Source: Xanthomonas arboricola
GTDB taxonomy: Bacteria; Pseudomonadota; Gammaproteobacteria; Xanthomonadales; Xanthomonadaceae
Length of the DNA stretch: 64,000 bases
NCBI RefSeq assembly: GCF_002940665.1
Contig: NZ_MIGY01000001.1
Span: 806,001 to 870,000, forward strand
Direction of reading: 5' to 3'
The notes under the pieces are model-generated. The model did not search any database. It saw only the letters and a list, made by a program, of their open reading frames with translations, and was not told where the DNA came from. The position numbers were made by a program, and so were the translations under genes. This document shows, in pieces, positions 11,601 to 20,356 of the stretch (positions are counted from its first letter, which is position 1; each line of letters opens with the position of its first letter).

Positions 11601-11687
11601 CAACGCCCATCGCCACAGCGGTCCGATCCGCCGCACGCATGTGCTGCGGACGCAGCCTGCATGCGCATGCGCCCCGACCCTGTCCAC
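8679..11687 (-). CDS. Two-component-type beta-propeller sensor with GGDEF domain (diguanylate cyclase)
   Basis: The protein is 1002 residues. After a signal segment ending about residue 43 (WALLACVLLGVWPAHA) come many Reg_prop repeats of the form GLIWLGTWEGVARF and NVWIGTDRGM, forming a periplasmic propeller to about residue 690. A Y_Y_Y domain follows (about 700-770, GYAGLNFRGPDKVRYRY), then one membrane helix (IALGILGLGSLIYVFYLW), a short coiled coil and a cytoplasmic GGDEF domain. The active site reads GGEEF at 921-925, a functional variant. The inhibitory RxxD site five residues upstream is replaced by HAQC, so feedback inhibition by cyclic di-GMP is probably lost. It likely makes cyclic di-GMP in response to an extracytoplasmic ligand. 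Confidence 0.93.
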   Translation of the reverse strand: MDRVGAHAHAGCVRSTCVRRIGPLWRWALLACVLLGVWPAHAQPPTHTTHHTVTRWSMDDGLPHNLVHAVAQGADGLIWLGTWEGVARFNGRDFTVYDRQNTPGVELGGVFVVARDSSGGMLFGTAFDGVYHYQDGHWQQLGDASARHLAVSALLRRADGALWVGTPQTLYRIEPDGRVVDVGRQAGLPRARITALAAEGDGEGDLWVGTEVGLYRLPRDGSAAEAWGKAHGMRAAPVRRLASDRQGGLLVAGDDGVWWWSRGGGLQRFRQGQRVDALLLDRRGHLWMSMPSGTLVVHSGADAPDEQIAISGVASPALLEDAEGLIWVGSTHGLFRIAEGAAHGVTHEDGLASDYVRTVLQTGDGTVWVGSAVGLDRWRANQISRVSVVPNQGGRVLEQSVLALADAGDGGVWAGTYSQGVVRLDAQGHVLARIGAADGLPSLSVRAVLPDGEALWIGTTAGLVRWRDGKARRYTAADGVPDGSVQVLYRDTQGNVWIGTDRGMTALSANGSTRAWLGEQDFPGQNAFDFLRDPNGDLWIASDRGLLRLRGETFRVYDHRVGLPRDKVFRVIDDGRGYFWLSSNHGVFRIARSDFDQLDAGTREQLSVEVVDRSDGMPGNQGNGSSAPAGWMTQSGQLLFPTAAGLGVIDPSRVGTLQGHRVPIVFERLLVDGMVQPLNGLHRFGAETRRIAIGYAGLNFRGPDKVRYRYRLEGFDPDWVEADSASEAVYTNLPPGRFRFRVQAMSLPVDWRRTALLGESSLVIALAPPWWRRGEVIALGILGLGSLIYVFYLWRTASYRRRQRQLNTVIDARTRELSDKNLALQQASQEREALMRQLEYRASHDVLTALPNRREAERVLQQWFDDARAGGAPLALVLMDIDHFKRINDEYGHEVGDAVLRAIGEALSEQDHAQCFAARHGGEEFLLAAVGVDAAQARALFERMRQRLAAIGVQTQGTTVRCTASMGMAMSDEAPSRRELLALADRRLYQAKRLGRDRLVDQ

Positions 11688-11962
11688 GCTTCGACCCCCT
11701 CGTTGTGCTGGCCAAGAGTGCTGCCGACGTGCGTCGGCAGACCGTTAGTCAATCTATCACCGGGGGTTTTGCAACGCCCTAGGTGGATTCCCCACAAGGA
11801 TGGGACGCACCATGACACCGGGAGGCATTCAGTTGAAACAATTAACGCCCATAACGAAGTTGGCGCGCAGCTGGCGTGTAGGCACGACCGTTCCTGAGCG
11901 CTTCAAGGCGCTCCACGGGCGGCGAGTATAAATATAGAACCCGATGGTCTAGTATTGACGGC

Positions 11963-12616
11963 ATGTCCAGCCCGCCCCCCCTCAAGTCCAAGGCCAAAAG
12001 CAACGGCCCCGGAAGGCCCAAGGATCTTGGGAAACGCGCCGCCATCCTCGGCGCTGCCCGCGCCATGTTCATGGAGCAGGGGTATGCCGGTGTCAGCATG
12101 GATGGCATCGCCGCGCAGGCGGGTGTATCCAAGCTCACCGTCTACAGCCATTTTGGCGACAAGGAGAGCCTGTTCTCCGAAGCGATCCGTGCGCAATGCC
12201 AGCAGATGATGCCGGACGACCTGTTCGATCATGCCCCCAAGGGCGCGTTGCGCGATCAGCTGATCGAAATTGCCAATGCCTTCTTCGCCATGGTCAGTAC
12301 CGACTCGGCCATTGCCACCCACCGCATGATGATGGCGCCCGGCACCGGCGATGTGCATGTGCGCGAGATGTTCTGGACTGCCGGCCCCAAGCGAACCCAG
12401 CAGGCGCTGGCGGATTTCCTGTCTGCGCGCGTGGCCGATGGTCAGTTGAAGATCGACGATGTGGCACGTGCGGCCTCGCAGTTCTTCTGCCTGCTCAAGG
12501 GCGAGCTGTATGCGCTGATGATGTGCGGCCTGCATGGCCAGCCCACCCGCGCGCAGGTGGACGAACACCTGCAAGCCAGCGTGGATTTCTTTTTGAGGGC
12601 GTATGCACCGCGTTGA
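11963..12616 (+). CDS. TetR/AcrR family transcriptional regulator
   Basis: The 217-residue protein has an N-terminal TetR helix-turn-helix (about residues 25-72: AILGAARAMFMEQGYAGVSM, then IAAQAGVSKLTVYSHFGDKE) and an all-helical ligand domain of the AefR-like type. The basic N-terminal extension (KSKAKSNGPGRPKD) is common in this subgroup. It lies upstream of, and in the same direction as, an isoaspartyl methyltransferase-like gene and tolC. Control of the tolC efflux/secretion channel is therefore a reasonable inference, not shown by the sequence. Confidence 0.92.
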   Translation: MSSPPPLKSKAKSNGPGRPKDLGKRAAILGAARAMFMEQGYAGVSMDGIAAQAGVSKLTVYSHFGDKESLFSEAIRAQCQQMMPDDLFDHAPKGALRDQLIEIANAFFAMVSTDSAIATHRMMMAPGTGDVHVREMFWTAGPKRTQQALADFLSARVADGQLKIDDVARAASQFFCLLKGELYALMMCGLHGQPTRAQVDEHLQASVDFFLRAYAPR

Positions 12617-12744
12617 ACGCCCCCGGCCTTTGGTGGCGATGACTTCCGGCACTGCGCCGTTTGGCGGCGCGCAGCGATGCTAGATGCGCCAGTGGCCCCG
12701 TGCACCGGTAAAATGCCTGCCCCACCGCGTTGGATAACCGCACC

Positions 12745-13401
12745 ATGACGATCGATTTCTCCCAGGCCCGCGAAAAGATGGTCGAACAGCAGATCCGGCC
12801 GTGGGACGTGCTGGACCTGCGCGTGCTCGCGGTGCTGGCGCGCCTGCCGCGCGAAGCCTTCGTGCCCGAGGCCTACAAGACCCTGGCCTATGTCGATGTG
12901 GAAATCCCGCTGTCGGCAGGCCACAAGATGATGAAGCCGGTGGTGGAAGGCCGCATGTTGCAGGCGCTGGATCTGCAGCCGGGCGAGGACGTGCTGGAAA
13001 TCGGCACCGGCAGCGGATTCTCCACCGCCTGCCTGGCTGCGCTTGCCCGCGAGGTGCTGAGCCTGGAGATCGACCCGGCACTGGCCGCCGCCGCGCGCGC
13101 CAGTCTGGACAGCAGCGGCCTGGGCAGCAACGTGCGTATCGAAACCGCCGATGTGTTCGGCTGGCAGAGCGAGCGCCGCTTCGATGCGATCTGCGTGACC
13201 GGCGCGGTCGAGTCGCTGCCGACGCAGTGGCTGCAGTGGCTGCGTCCGAACGGGCGTCTGTTCGTGGTCCGCGGTCACGATCCGGTGATGGAAGCAGTCC
13301 TGGTCCGTGGCGACGTCAACGCTCCGCGCATCGAATCGTTGTTCGAAACCGACCTCGCCTATCTCCAGGGCGCCGCACCGACGCCCCGATTCCAATTCTG
13401 A
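12745..13401 (+). CDS. Protein-L-isoaspartate O-methyltransferase family protein
   Basis: The 218-residue protein has the PCMT fold markers: REAFVPEAYKTLAYVD near the N-terminus and the SAM motif LEIGTGSGFSTACLA. It would methylate damaged isoaspartyl residues, but it is a divergent member without the full canonical active-site surroundings, so a different protein target is possible. The ATG at 12745 was chosen over an upstream TTG, because it gives the normal N-terminus MTIDFSQAREKMVEQQI. It ends 20 bases before tolC and is probably co-transcribed with it. Confidence 0.85.
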   Translation: MTIDFSQAREKMVEQQIRPWDVLDLRVLAVLARLPREAFVPEAYKTLAYVDVEIPLSAGHKMMKPVVEGRMLQALDLQPGEDVLEIGTGSGFSTACLAALAREVLSLEIDPALAAAARASLDSSGLGSNVRIETADVFGWQSERRFDAICVTGAVESLPTQWLQWLRPNGRLFVVRGHDPVMEAVLVRGDVNAPRIESLFETDLAYLQGAAPTPRFQF

Positions 13402-13421
13402 TTCCCAAGGAAGCTTCCCCG

Positions 13422-14795
13422 ATGATCCGCCGATCCCTCGTCCTGGCGCTGGCCGCCGCCCTGTCTCCGATGGCTGCGAACGCCACCGATCTGCTGCAGG
13501 TCTACGAAATGGCCCGCAACGGCGATCCGCAGCTGGCAGTGGCCGAGTCCACCCGCCTGGTCAACCGGGAAGGTCAGGTGCAGGCGCGTGCGGCGTTGTT
13601 GCCGCAGCTCAACGGTGCTTACGACTACAGTAAATCCCACCGCGAAATCGAAGGCCAAGATGGCCGCATCACCACCTCGTCGCGCTCCACTCAAATCCAA
13701 GGCTCTCAGACGATCTTCAATTGGGCGCAGTTCTCCAACCTGCGCGCGCAGCGCGAAGTTGCAAGGGCAGCCGACTTCACACTGGCATCTGCCAATAACG
13801 ACCTGATCACCCGCACCTCGGCGGCGTATTTCCAGGTCCTGGTGGGCATCGAGTCGCTGGCGGCTGCAGAGACCAACGAAGCCGCAGCCAAGAAGCAGTT
13901 CGACTACGCCGACAAACGCCTGGAGGTGGGCCTGGCCCCGATCACCGACGTGCACGAAGCGCGCGCTCAATACGACCAGGCGCGTGCAGATACGATCAAC
14001 GCCCGCAACACGCTGAAGGACTACTACCAGGCGCTCACCGAGTTGACCGGCCAGCCGGTAGTTGGTCTGCGTGCACTGCCGGAAGAGTTTCGCCCGGAGG
14101 TTCCTGCGGCCTACAGTGATGTCGACCAATTGGTGGCGACCGCCATCGCAGACAACCCGGCGTTGAAGGCGCAGCAATTGCAGGTCAGCGCGGCCGAGGC
14201 CAGCATTACCGCAGCACGTGCCGGCCATTTGCCCACCGTCAATCTGACCGGCAGCGTGGGACGCAGCAATAGTTGGGGCACAGGGGCTGCGGAAAGCGGT
14301 GTGTTTACGACCCAAGGCCGCGACATCGATACCGATTCGATCGGCATCAGCGTGTCAATTCCAATTTTTGCCGGCGGTGCAACGCAGTCCGCAGTACGTC
14401 AAGCACTCTCGCAGCGCGATATCCAGCAGGACACCTACGAGCAGCAGAAGCGCGCGCTGGATCGCAATACGCGCAATGCCTACCAGACCGTGGTCGCCGG
14501 CATCAGCGAAGTGGAAGCACGCCGCCTGGCCGTGGTCTCCGCGCAGGCCGCGTACGACGCCTCGCAGGTGGGCCTGGAAGTCGGTACGCGCACCGTGCTG
14601 GACGTGGTGCAGAACCAGCGCACCCTGTTCCAGGCGCAGCTGAACTATGCGCAGTCGCGCTACAACTTCCTGCAGAACCGTCTGCTGCTGGGCCAGGCGA
14701 TCGGCAAGCTCGACATCACCGACCTGCAGGATGTGAACCGCCTGCTGTCGCAGGATGCCGAGTCCAAGCTGCAGGGTAGTGGCTCGCTGCAGTAA
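13422..14795 (+). CDS. tolC: TolC family outer membrane channel
   Basis: The 457-residue protein has a signal peptide (residues 1-23, cut near ANA-TDLLQ) and two outer-membrane efflux repeats, including the KRLEVGLAPITDVHEARAQY and GLEVGTRTVLDVVQNQRTLF segments that mark TolC proteins. It forms the trimeric outer-membrane exit duct for tripartite pumps and type I secretion. No inner-membrane ABC or adaptor gene is adjacent. It is a plausible exit channel for the RTX protein at the right end of this window, by inference. A short AAGGAAG ribosome site precedes the ATG, and a terminator follows. Confidence 0.95.
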   Translation: MIRRSLVLALAAALSPMAANATDLLQVYEMARNGDPQLAVAESTRLVNREGQVQARAALLPQLNGAYDYSKSHREIEGQDGRITTSSRSTQIQGSQTIFNWAQFSNLRAQREVARAADFTLASANNDLITRTSAAYFQVLVGIESLAAAETNEAAAKKQFDYADKRLEVGLAPITDVHEARAQYDQARADTINARNTLKDYYQALTELTGQPVVGLRALPEEFRPEVPAAYSDVDQLVATAIADNPALKAQQLQVSAAEASITAARAGHLPTVNLTGSVGRSNSWGTGAAESGVFTTQGRDIDTDSIGISVSIPIFAGGATQSAVRQALSQRDIQQDTYEQQKRALDRNTRNAYQTVVAGISEVEARRLAVVSAQAAYDASQVGLEVGTRTVLDVVQNQRTLFQAQLNYAQSRYNFLQNRLLLGQAIGKLDITDLQDVNRLLSQDAESKLQGSGSLQ

Positions 14796-14815
14796 GGCGA
14801 TCTTAGCTGTGGCTG

Positions 14816-14844
14816 AAAAGGCGGGCGCATGCCTGCCTTTTTTG
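14816..14844 (+). terminator. Rho-independent terminator after tolC
   Basis: A 10-bp stem AAAGGCGGGC/GCCTGCCTTT with one G-T pair and the loop GCAT is followed by a run of T residues. It sits about 20 bases past the tolC stop and faces rightward. Confidence 0.85.
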
Positions 14845-15026
14845 TACGTGTTTCCGGAGCGCCGGCCACGCGCACCTATCGATTGTTTGCAACGTTGCGT
14901 CACCCATTTCAAGCCAGTGATATAACGGCTGCGTGGAGGCCTGGACGCCATGAGTGCGTCGGTTGCAGCGGAATATCTGTGGTTGGCTGCACCGCACGCT
15001 GCAGCGCGGTCGGCGCAGCGACGTCC

Positions 15027-16343
15027 TCAGGACGCCACGCCCTCGCTCACCACCGGCGGCAGGTCCGGCGCGATCTGCACCAGCGTCCGCGCTACCGCGC
15101 CCTTGCCATTGGCGACCAATGCCAGTCCTGCTGCGGCTATCGTCTCGCGCTGGGCAGGGTCGCCGAGCAAGCGCGCAAGCTCGTGATACACGCCGTCGGC
15201 ATCTTCGCAGATGGTCACCGCAACGGCCTCGCGCATGCGCCGCGAAATCTCCGCGAAATTATGCAGATGCGGGCCGGTGACTGCCGGCGTACCGACCGCC
15301 GCCGGTTCGAGCAGATTGTGCCCGCCGATCGGCTGCAGGCTGCCGCCGACGAAGGCGGCCTGCGCGCAGGCGTAGAAACTCATCAGTTCGCCCAGGGTAT
15401 CGATGACGAACACCTTGTCGCGCGCCTGTGGCCATTGCCGGGTCTTGCGCGTGGACACAGCCCAGCCACGCTCGCGCGCCATTGCCTCGGCCTTGGGAAA
15501 GCGCTCCGGGTGGCGCGGCGCCCATAACATCAGCAGGTCAGGAAACTGCAGCAGCAGACGCGCATGGATGTCGGCCACGGCCGCCTCCTCGCCTTCGTGC
15601 GTGCTGGCGGCAATCCACACCGGCCGCGTTGCCGGCACGTGCGTATGGAACTGCGCGACCAGGGCCTGCAACTGCACAGGCGCGGCGATATCGAATTTGA
15701 GATTGCCCAGTGCGATCACCTGGTCGGAGCGCGCACCCAGCGTGATGAAGCGTTCGGCATCGTCGTGCGACTGCGCCGCCACGCAGGTGACGCTGCGCAG
15801 CGCGCGGCTGATCAACGGTGCCAGCAGGCGATAGCCACGCAGCGAGCGCGCCGACAGCCGCGCATTGAGGATGTACACCGGAATCTTGCGGTCGCGGCAA
15901 CCGAACAACATGTTCGGCCACAGCTCGGTTTCCATGATCAACGCCAAGCGCGGGCGGAAATGCTCCAGGAACCGGCCGACGCTGCCGGGTACGTCGTAGG
16001 GTAGGTACACGTGGTCCACCGCATCGCCCCAGACCGCGCGCACGCGCTCGGACCCGGTGGGGGTGATGGTGGTGATGACCCAACGGATGTCCGGACGCTG
16101 CGCGCGCAGGGCGTTGACCAGCGGCGCGGCGGCATTCACCTCGCCCACCGACACCGCATGCACCCACACCCGCGGACGACCGCAGGCATGCGTGTAGGAG
16201 GCATAGCGCTCGTTCCAGCGGTTGAAGTATTCGCGCACGCGAAAACCGCGCCACACCAGGTGGTACACCGTCACCGGCAGCAGCAGGTACAACAGCGCCG
16301 AGTACAGTCCGCGCAACAGCCATTCGATCGGGTCTTTCCGCAT
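15027..16343 (-). CDS. waaA: 3-deoxy-D-manno-octulosonic acid transferase
   Basis: This inner-membrane-attached GT30 glycosyltransferase adds Kdo to lipid IVA in lipopolysaccharide synthesis. The 438-residue protein has a membrane anchor near residues 9-30 (LLRGLYSALLYLLLPVTVYH), the HAVSVGEVNAA motif of the acceptor domain, the METELWPNML motif and a C-terminal donor-binding half (GGSLQPIGGHNLLEPAA). The ATG at 16343 was chosen because the conserved membrane segment begins shortly after it. It is divergent from the acyltransferase gene, with which it shares a lipid A/core theme. Confidence 0.95.
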   Translation of the reverse strand: MRKDPIEWLLRGLYSALLYLLLPVTVYHLVWRGFRVREYFNRWNERYASYTHACGRPRVWVHAVSVGEVNAAAPLVNALRAQRPDIRWVITTITPTGSERVRAVWGDAVDHVYLPYDVPGSVGRFLEHFRPRLALIMETELWPNMLFGCRDRKIPVYILNARLSARSLRGYRLLAPLISRALRSVTCVAAQSHDDAERFITLGARSDQVIALGNLKFDIAAPVQLQALVAQFHTHVPATRPVWIAASTHEGEEAAVADIHARLLLQFPDLLMLWAPRHPERFPKAEAMARERGWAVSTRKTRQWPQARDKVFVIDTLGELMSFYACAQAAFVGGSLQPIGGHNLLEPAAVGTPAVTGPHLHNFAEISRRMREAVAVTICEDADGVYHELARLLGDPAQRETIAAAGLALVANGKGAVARTLVQIAPDLPPVVSEGVAS

Positions 16344-16419
16344 CGGTGCAGGATACGGGAGCGTTGCGGCGTGCGCATGTGCACGCTGCCGCGCGCGCAT
16401 GATCCCTTAGAATTGGCGC

Positions 16420-17340
16420 ATGTCCGAGCCCGCCAACGTCGCTGTCCGCCCTTCCCTGCGTAACCCCAGGCACTGGCCGATGTATCTGGGCCTTGCCGTC
16501 ATGGTAATGGCCGGCCGCCTGCCCTGGACGCTGCAGCGTGCGCTCGGGCGTGGCGTGGGCTGGATCGCAATGCGCCTGGCCGGCACGCGTCGGCGCGCTG
16601 CCCAGGTCAACCTCAAGCTGTGTTTTCCCGAACAGGACGATGCCTGGCGGGCGCGGCTGTTGCGCGACAGTTTCGATGCGCTGGGCGTGGGCCTGTTCGA
16701 ATTCGCGCGTGCCTGGTGGGGCAGCATCGATACCATTCGGCCGGGCGTGCAGGTCGAAGGCCTGGAACATCTGCAGCGTCTGCAGGAGCAAAAACGCGGC
16801 GTATTGCTGGTGTCCGGCCACTTCATGACGCTGGAAATGTGCGGGCGGCTGCTATGCGATTACGTGCCGCTGGCCGGCATGTACCGCAGGCATCGCAACC
16901 CGGTGTTCGAGTGGGCGGTCAAGCGCGGGCGGCTGCGCTATGCCACGCACATGTTCGCCAACGAGGATCTGCGCGCCACCATCAAGCATCTCAAGCGCGG
17001 CGGTTTCCTGTGGTACGCGCCGGATCAGGACATGCGCGGCAAGGACACCGTGTTCGTGCCGTTCTTCGGGCACCCGGCCTCCACCATCACCGCCACCCAT
17101 CAGCTGGCGCGGCTGACCGGCTGCGCGGTGGTGCCGTATTTCCATCGGCGCGAAGGTGGCCGCTACATCCTCAAGATCGCACCGCCGCTGGCAGACATCC
17201 CCTCCGACGATGTGATCGCCGATACCGCGCAGGTCAATGCGGCGATCGAGGACATGGTGCGCGAGGCGCCGGACCAGTACCTGTGGATCCATCGCCGCTT
17301 CAAGCGCCAGCCGGGTGGGCGCAGCGCGTTCTATCGCTGA
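16420..17340 (+). CDS. Lipid A biosynthesis lauroyl/myristoyl acyltransferase family (LpxL/HtrB type)
   Basis: The 306-residue protein has an N-terminal membrane helix (about 20-34), and the HX4E catalytic pair of this family is seen as His134 and Glu139 in SGHFMTLEM. The later WYAPDQDMRGKDTVFVPFFG block is the typical substrate-binding segment. It transfers a secondary acyl chain to Kdo-lipid A on the inner membrane. Which chain it transfers cannot be read from sequence. Its neighbour waaA supplies the Kdo that these enzymes usually require. Confidence 0.93.
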   Translation: MSEPANVAVRPSLRNPRHWPMYLGLAVMVMAGRLPWTLQRALGRGVGWIAMRLAGTRRRAAQVNLKLCFPEQDDAWRARLLRDSFDALGVGLFEFARAWWGSIDTIRPGVQVEGLEHLQRLQEQKRGVLLVSGHFMTLEMCGRLLCDYVPLAGMYRRHRNPVFEWAVKRGRLRYATHMFANEDLRATIKHLKRGGFLWYAPDQDMRGKDTVFVPFFGHPASTITATHQLARLTGCAVVPYFHRREGGRYILKIAPPLADIPSDDVIADTAQVNAAIEDMVREAPDQYLWIHRRFKRQPGGRSAFYR

Positions 17341-17401
17341 TATCGGGGGGTCTCACGCCTGCGCTGCGTGCAGCCGCAGTAGCGCAAGGATGTGCGGCGG
17401 G

Positions 17402-18736
17402 TCAGCGCGGCGGCGGCTGATCGGCGTCGTCGTTGAGCAAGGCACCGGCATACAGGCCGGCCAGCATCAGGCTCAGCCCGCCCCAGAAGCTGGAGTAGAA
17501 CGCCAGATGCGTGTTGAGCGGGAACACGGTTGCCACCAGCGCGATCATCGCCGGGCGTGCCTGCGCGCGCGCGGCCAGGCTGGAATAGCGCCACGCGCGC
17601 CAGGCCTGCGCCGCACCGGCCAGCCACAGCAGCAAACCGACCACCCCGGTTTCGGCCAGGATTTCCAGCACGATCTGGTGCGCATGGAAGGCCGGCCCGT
17701 CGCCCCAGGCCGGCGCCTGCGCAGGTGCTGGATTGCAGGCCGGGTAGGCCTGACGAAATCCACGTGCACCCACGCCATTGAGCGGATGCGCGCGGATCAT
17801 GCACAGCGCCGCGCCCCAGATCTGCGCACGCCCGGACAATGCCTGATCCACACCCTGCTCGCCATCGCTAAAGGCCAGGGCGGTGCGCTGGATCCGCTCG
17901 CGCGCCTGCGGCGCCACGGTGACCACACCGGCCGCCAGCAGCGCGCCGACCAGCGCCACTCCCAGCAGGCGGCGGCCACCCAGCAACTGCCAGCCGGACA
18001 GCAGCACGATCACGCCGTAGGTGATCCACGACGCCCGCGAACCGGCCAGCACCAACACCACCCCGACCGCCGCCGCAGCGCCTGCCCAGGCCCAGGCATG
18101 GCGCCGCCCCAGCGCCAGCAACAGGAAGGGCGACAGGCTGGCCAGGGTCTGACCGAACTTGAGGTTGCACGGCCCCAGCACGCCACTGAGGCGGTCGACC
18201 AGGGCCAGCTCCTGCGGTGTGCACAGGCCATGCCCGCTGATCAGCTGCTTGATCTGATCCAGGCCGAAGAACAACGGGCTGTTGCCGAACGCGGCCTGCA
18301 GCAGCGCATCCAGCGTCCATACCGCGCCGATCACCGCCAGGCCGGTGAAGGTGCGCCGACGCCGCTGCGCGTTGGCCACCGCGATCGCACACAACCACAT
18401 GAAAGGCAGATAGCGCAGATCGGTGGCCGACTTGCGCAGCGCGCGGCCCACGTCCACCGCATCGAACGCCGACAGCATCTGCGGCAACCAGTACGCAAAG
18501 AACAACACACTGGTCAGCGCCCAGGCGGCACCGCTGAGCAGCCGGGTGCCGCCACGGAACCGCGCATGCAGCAGGCGATACGCCGCAAACAGGGCGCCCA
18601 GCGACAACACCGTTTCGGCCAGCCCGGGCGTGGGCCACAGCGCCACGAACAGGATCACCCACAGCGGCGCCCAGCGACCGGCATCGGGCGTCAGTACGGA
18701 CGCGGGCGGGATGGCCTCAGCGGCGGAGTTCGTCAT
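17402..18736 (-). CDS. O-antigen ligase/polymerase family membrane protein
   Basis: The 444-residue protein has about ten hydrophobic segments and a large periplasmic loop containing the Wzy_C-type block around HPLNGVGARGFRQAYPACN and AHQIVLEILAETGVVGLLL. Proteins of this family either ligate O-antigen to lipid A-core (WaaL) or polymerise O units (Wzy), and sequence alone does not decide. The start overlaps the end of the glycosyltransferase gene by 20 bases, so the two are co-translated. It converges with the acyltransferase gene. Confidence 0.88.
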   Translation of the reverse strand: MTNSAAEAIPPASVLTPDAGRWAPLWVILFVALWPTPGLAETVLSLGALFAAYRLLHARFRGGTRLLSGAAWALTSVLFFAYWLPQMLSAFDAVDVGRALRKSATDLRYLPFMWLCAIAVANAQRRRRTFTGLAVIGAVWTLDALLQAAFGNSPLFFGLDQIKQLISGHGLCTPQELALVDRLSGVLGPCNLKFGQTLASLSPFLLLALGRRHAWAWAGAAAAVGVVLVLAGSRASWITYGVIVLLSGWQLLGGRRLLGVALVGALLAAGVVTVAPQARERIQRTALAFSDGEQGVDQALSGRAQIWGAALCMIRAHPLNGVGARGFRQAYPACNPAPAQAPAWGDGPAFHAHQIVLEILAETGVVGLLLWLAGAAQAWRAWRYSSLAARAQARPAMIALVATVFPLNTHLAFYSSFWGGLSLMLAGLYAGALLNDDADQPPPR

Positions 18737-19829
18737 AGACCTTCAGGGTGGCCGCTTGCATGGCCTGCAACGTGTAGGGAAGCACGGCGGGCGGTGTCGG
18801 CGCCTGCTGCAGCACATGGAGCGCCTGGGTGCGCAAGACGTCGGCATCGAAGGCCGGCACCGCGCCGCCGGGTTGCAACTCGGCCAGCAACTCGCCCACG
18901 CCACCATGTGCCCAACCCAGCACTGGCCGGCCCACCGACAAGGCCTCCACCACGGTGCGGCCGAAGGCCTCGGGTTTGCGCGACAGCTGCAGCACCAGAT
19001 CGCTGGCGGCATAAGCCTCGGCAATGCGTGCGGTGGGTCCGGTGAAGACGACCGCCTCGGCCACGCCCAGTCTGGCGGCCTCGGCCTCCAGCTCGCGCAG
19101 GTAGGCTTCGCGGCCGGGCGCGCGCGCGCCCGGCAGCCACAGCCAGGCCGGCACGCCGGCAGCGCGCACATCGGCGAGCAGTTGCAGACCGTCGGTGTGC
19201 CCCTTCAGGCGGGTGCCGCGCCCGGGCAGCAGCAGCAGTGGCGCATCGGCCGGCAAGCCGGGCAGCACGGTCTGTGCCCAGGTGCGCGCGCGGCGATCCG
19301 GATGCGGGCGTCGCGGAAACTGGGCAACATCGACTCCGCGCGGGATCGTGCGCAAGCGCGCGCTGTCGGTCTGCGGATAGTGCGTGCAGACGTACTCGCG
19401 CACCGTCTGCGAAACGCAGATCACCCGCTCGCCGTAGGTCATCACCGCGCTATAGCGGCTGGGCGAGTTGAGCCCATGCACGGTGGTGACAAAGCGCGGC
19501 CGTGTGGCCTGTGGCATGCCGCGCAGCGCGTACCACCCCAGCCAAGCCGGCAGGCGCGAACGTGCATGTACGATGTCGGCGCCCAGTTCGGCGAACAGCC
19601 GGCGCAGGCCGACCACATGGCGCAAGGTCAGCAGCGACTTGCGCCCGATGTCCAGAGTGAGATGTTCGCCACCCGCCTCCAGCAGCGGCTGGACCAGGCG
19701 GCCGCCGGCCGACACCACCACCGCGCGGTGGCCGGCGCGCACCAGCGCAGCGGCGATTTCCAGGGTGGAGCGCTCGACGCCGCCGGACTGCAGCGCCGGC
19801 AGCAGTTGCACCACGGTCAGGCGGTGCAT
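18717..19829 (-). CDS. Glycosyltransferase, GT4/GT-B type
   Basis: The 370-residue protein has two Rossmann halves. The N-terminal half begins VVQLLPALQSGGVERSTLEI, the classic GT4 acceptor-side motif. The C-terminal half has the nucleotide-sugar site LVLQLSRKPEAFGRTVVEAL, with the EX7E-type pattern. It probably adds a sugar to the lipopolysaccharide core or O-antigen at the cytoplasmic face. The ATG at 19829 was chosen over one seven codons upstream, because the conserved start follows it directly. It lies 10 bases after the zinc-finger gene and overlaps the O-antigen ligase gene. Confidence 0.93.
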   Translation of the reverse strand: MHRLTVVQLLPALQSGGVERSTLEIAAALVRAGHRAVVVSAGGRLVQPLLEAGGEHLTLDIGRKSLLTLRHVVGLRRLFAELGADIVHARSRLPAWLGWYALRGMPQATRPRFVTTVHGLNSPSRYSAVMTYGERVICVSQTVREYVCTHYPQTDSARLRTIPRGVDVAQFPRRPHPDRRARTWAQTVLPGLPADAPLLLLPGRGTRLKGHTDGLQLLADVRAAGVPAWLWLPGARAPGREAYLRELEAEAARLGVAEAVVFTGPTARIAEAYAASDLVLQLSRKPEAFGRTVVEALSVGRPVLGWAHGGVGELLAELQPGGAVPAFDADVLRTQALHVLQQAPTPPAVLPYTLQAMQAATLKVYDELRR

Positions 19830-19839
19830 CCGGCCAGGA

Positions 19840-20037
19840 TCAGTCTGCAAGCACGAACAGCGCGCCGCAGTACGGGCACTTGGCTTCGCAGTTGGGTTCG
19901 TCTTCGATCGGCAGATACACGCGCGGATGCGAGTTCCACAATGCCATCTGCGGCGTCGGGCAGCTCAGCGGCAGATCGCCGCGATGCACGGTGTAGCGCG
20001 ATTCGGCATTGGCGGGCGCGGTGGCGGTCTGGCTCAT
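19840..20037 (-). CDS. Small zf-CHCC zinc-finger protein
   Basis: The protein is 65 residues. Its C-terminal half carries the pattern C-P-T-P ... HPRVYLP ... NCEAKCPYCGALFVL, matching the zf-CHCC (NDUFS6-like) domain, with one Cys, one His and two further Cys as likely zinc ligands. Function is unknown in bacteria. It is often next to cell-envelope glycosyltransferase genes, as here. The ATG at 20037 gives the usual size. It is the first gene of a leftward unit with the glycosyltransferase and O-antigen ligase genes. Confidence 0.88.
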   Translation of the reverse strand: MSQTATAPANAESRYTVHRGDLPLSCPTPQMALWNSHPRVYLPIEDEPNCEAKCPYCGALFVLAD

Positions 20038-20356
20038 GGCGGCACGATCGTAGAGGCAAAGGCAGAGCGCGGATTCTAGCAGCCTGCGTGGGGATCGGCC
20101 CATCGACCGGGCGACACCGGTTCGGGCGGGATGGTCTCGGCGCCAGCCCGGGCGTCGGCAACCCCGGGACGCTACGGCAGGTCCGGCATCGCCTTGCCCC
20201 TGCTGGCGCGAGCGCGCCGGGCCACCACACCCGGACATCGCGCTTATCATCGCCTCACCATGACGCACCGCCCCGCGCCTGCGCCCCGTGTCCAGATCGC
20301 ACGCAGCGGTCAGCCAGACCTGCCCTGCGGCATCGCCCCCAAGGAGACATCGCCAC
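20038..20356. other. Divergent intergenic region, zf-CHCC / GH92
   Basis: This 319-bp gap separates two divergent genes and must hold both promoters. No convincing sigma-70 pair, operator or repeat was recognised, only the GH92 ribosome site AAGGAGA at 20341-20347. Confidence 0.6.
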
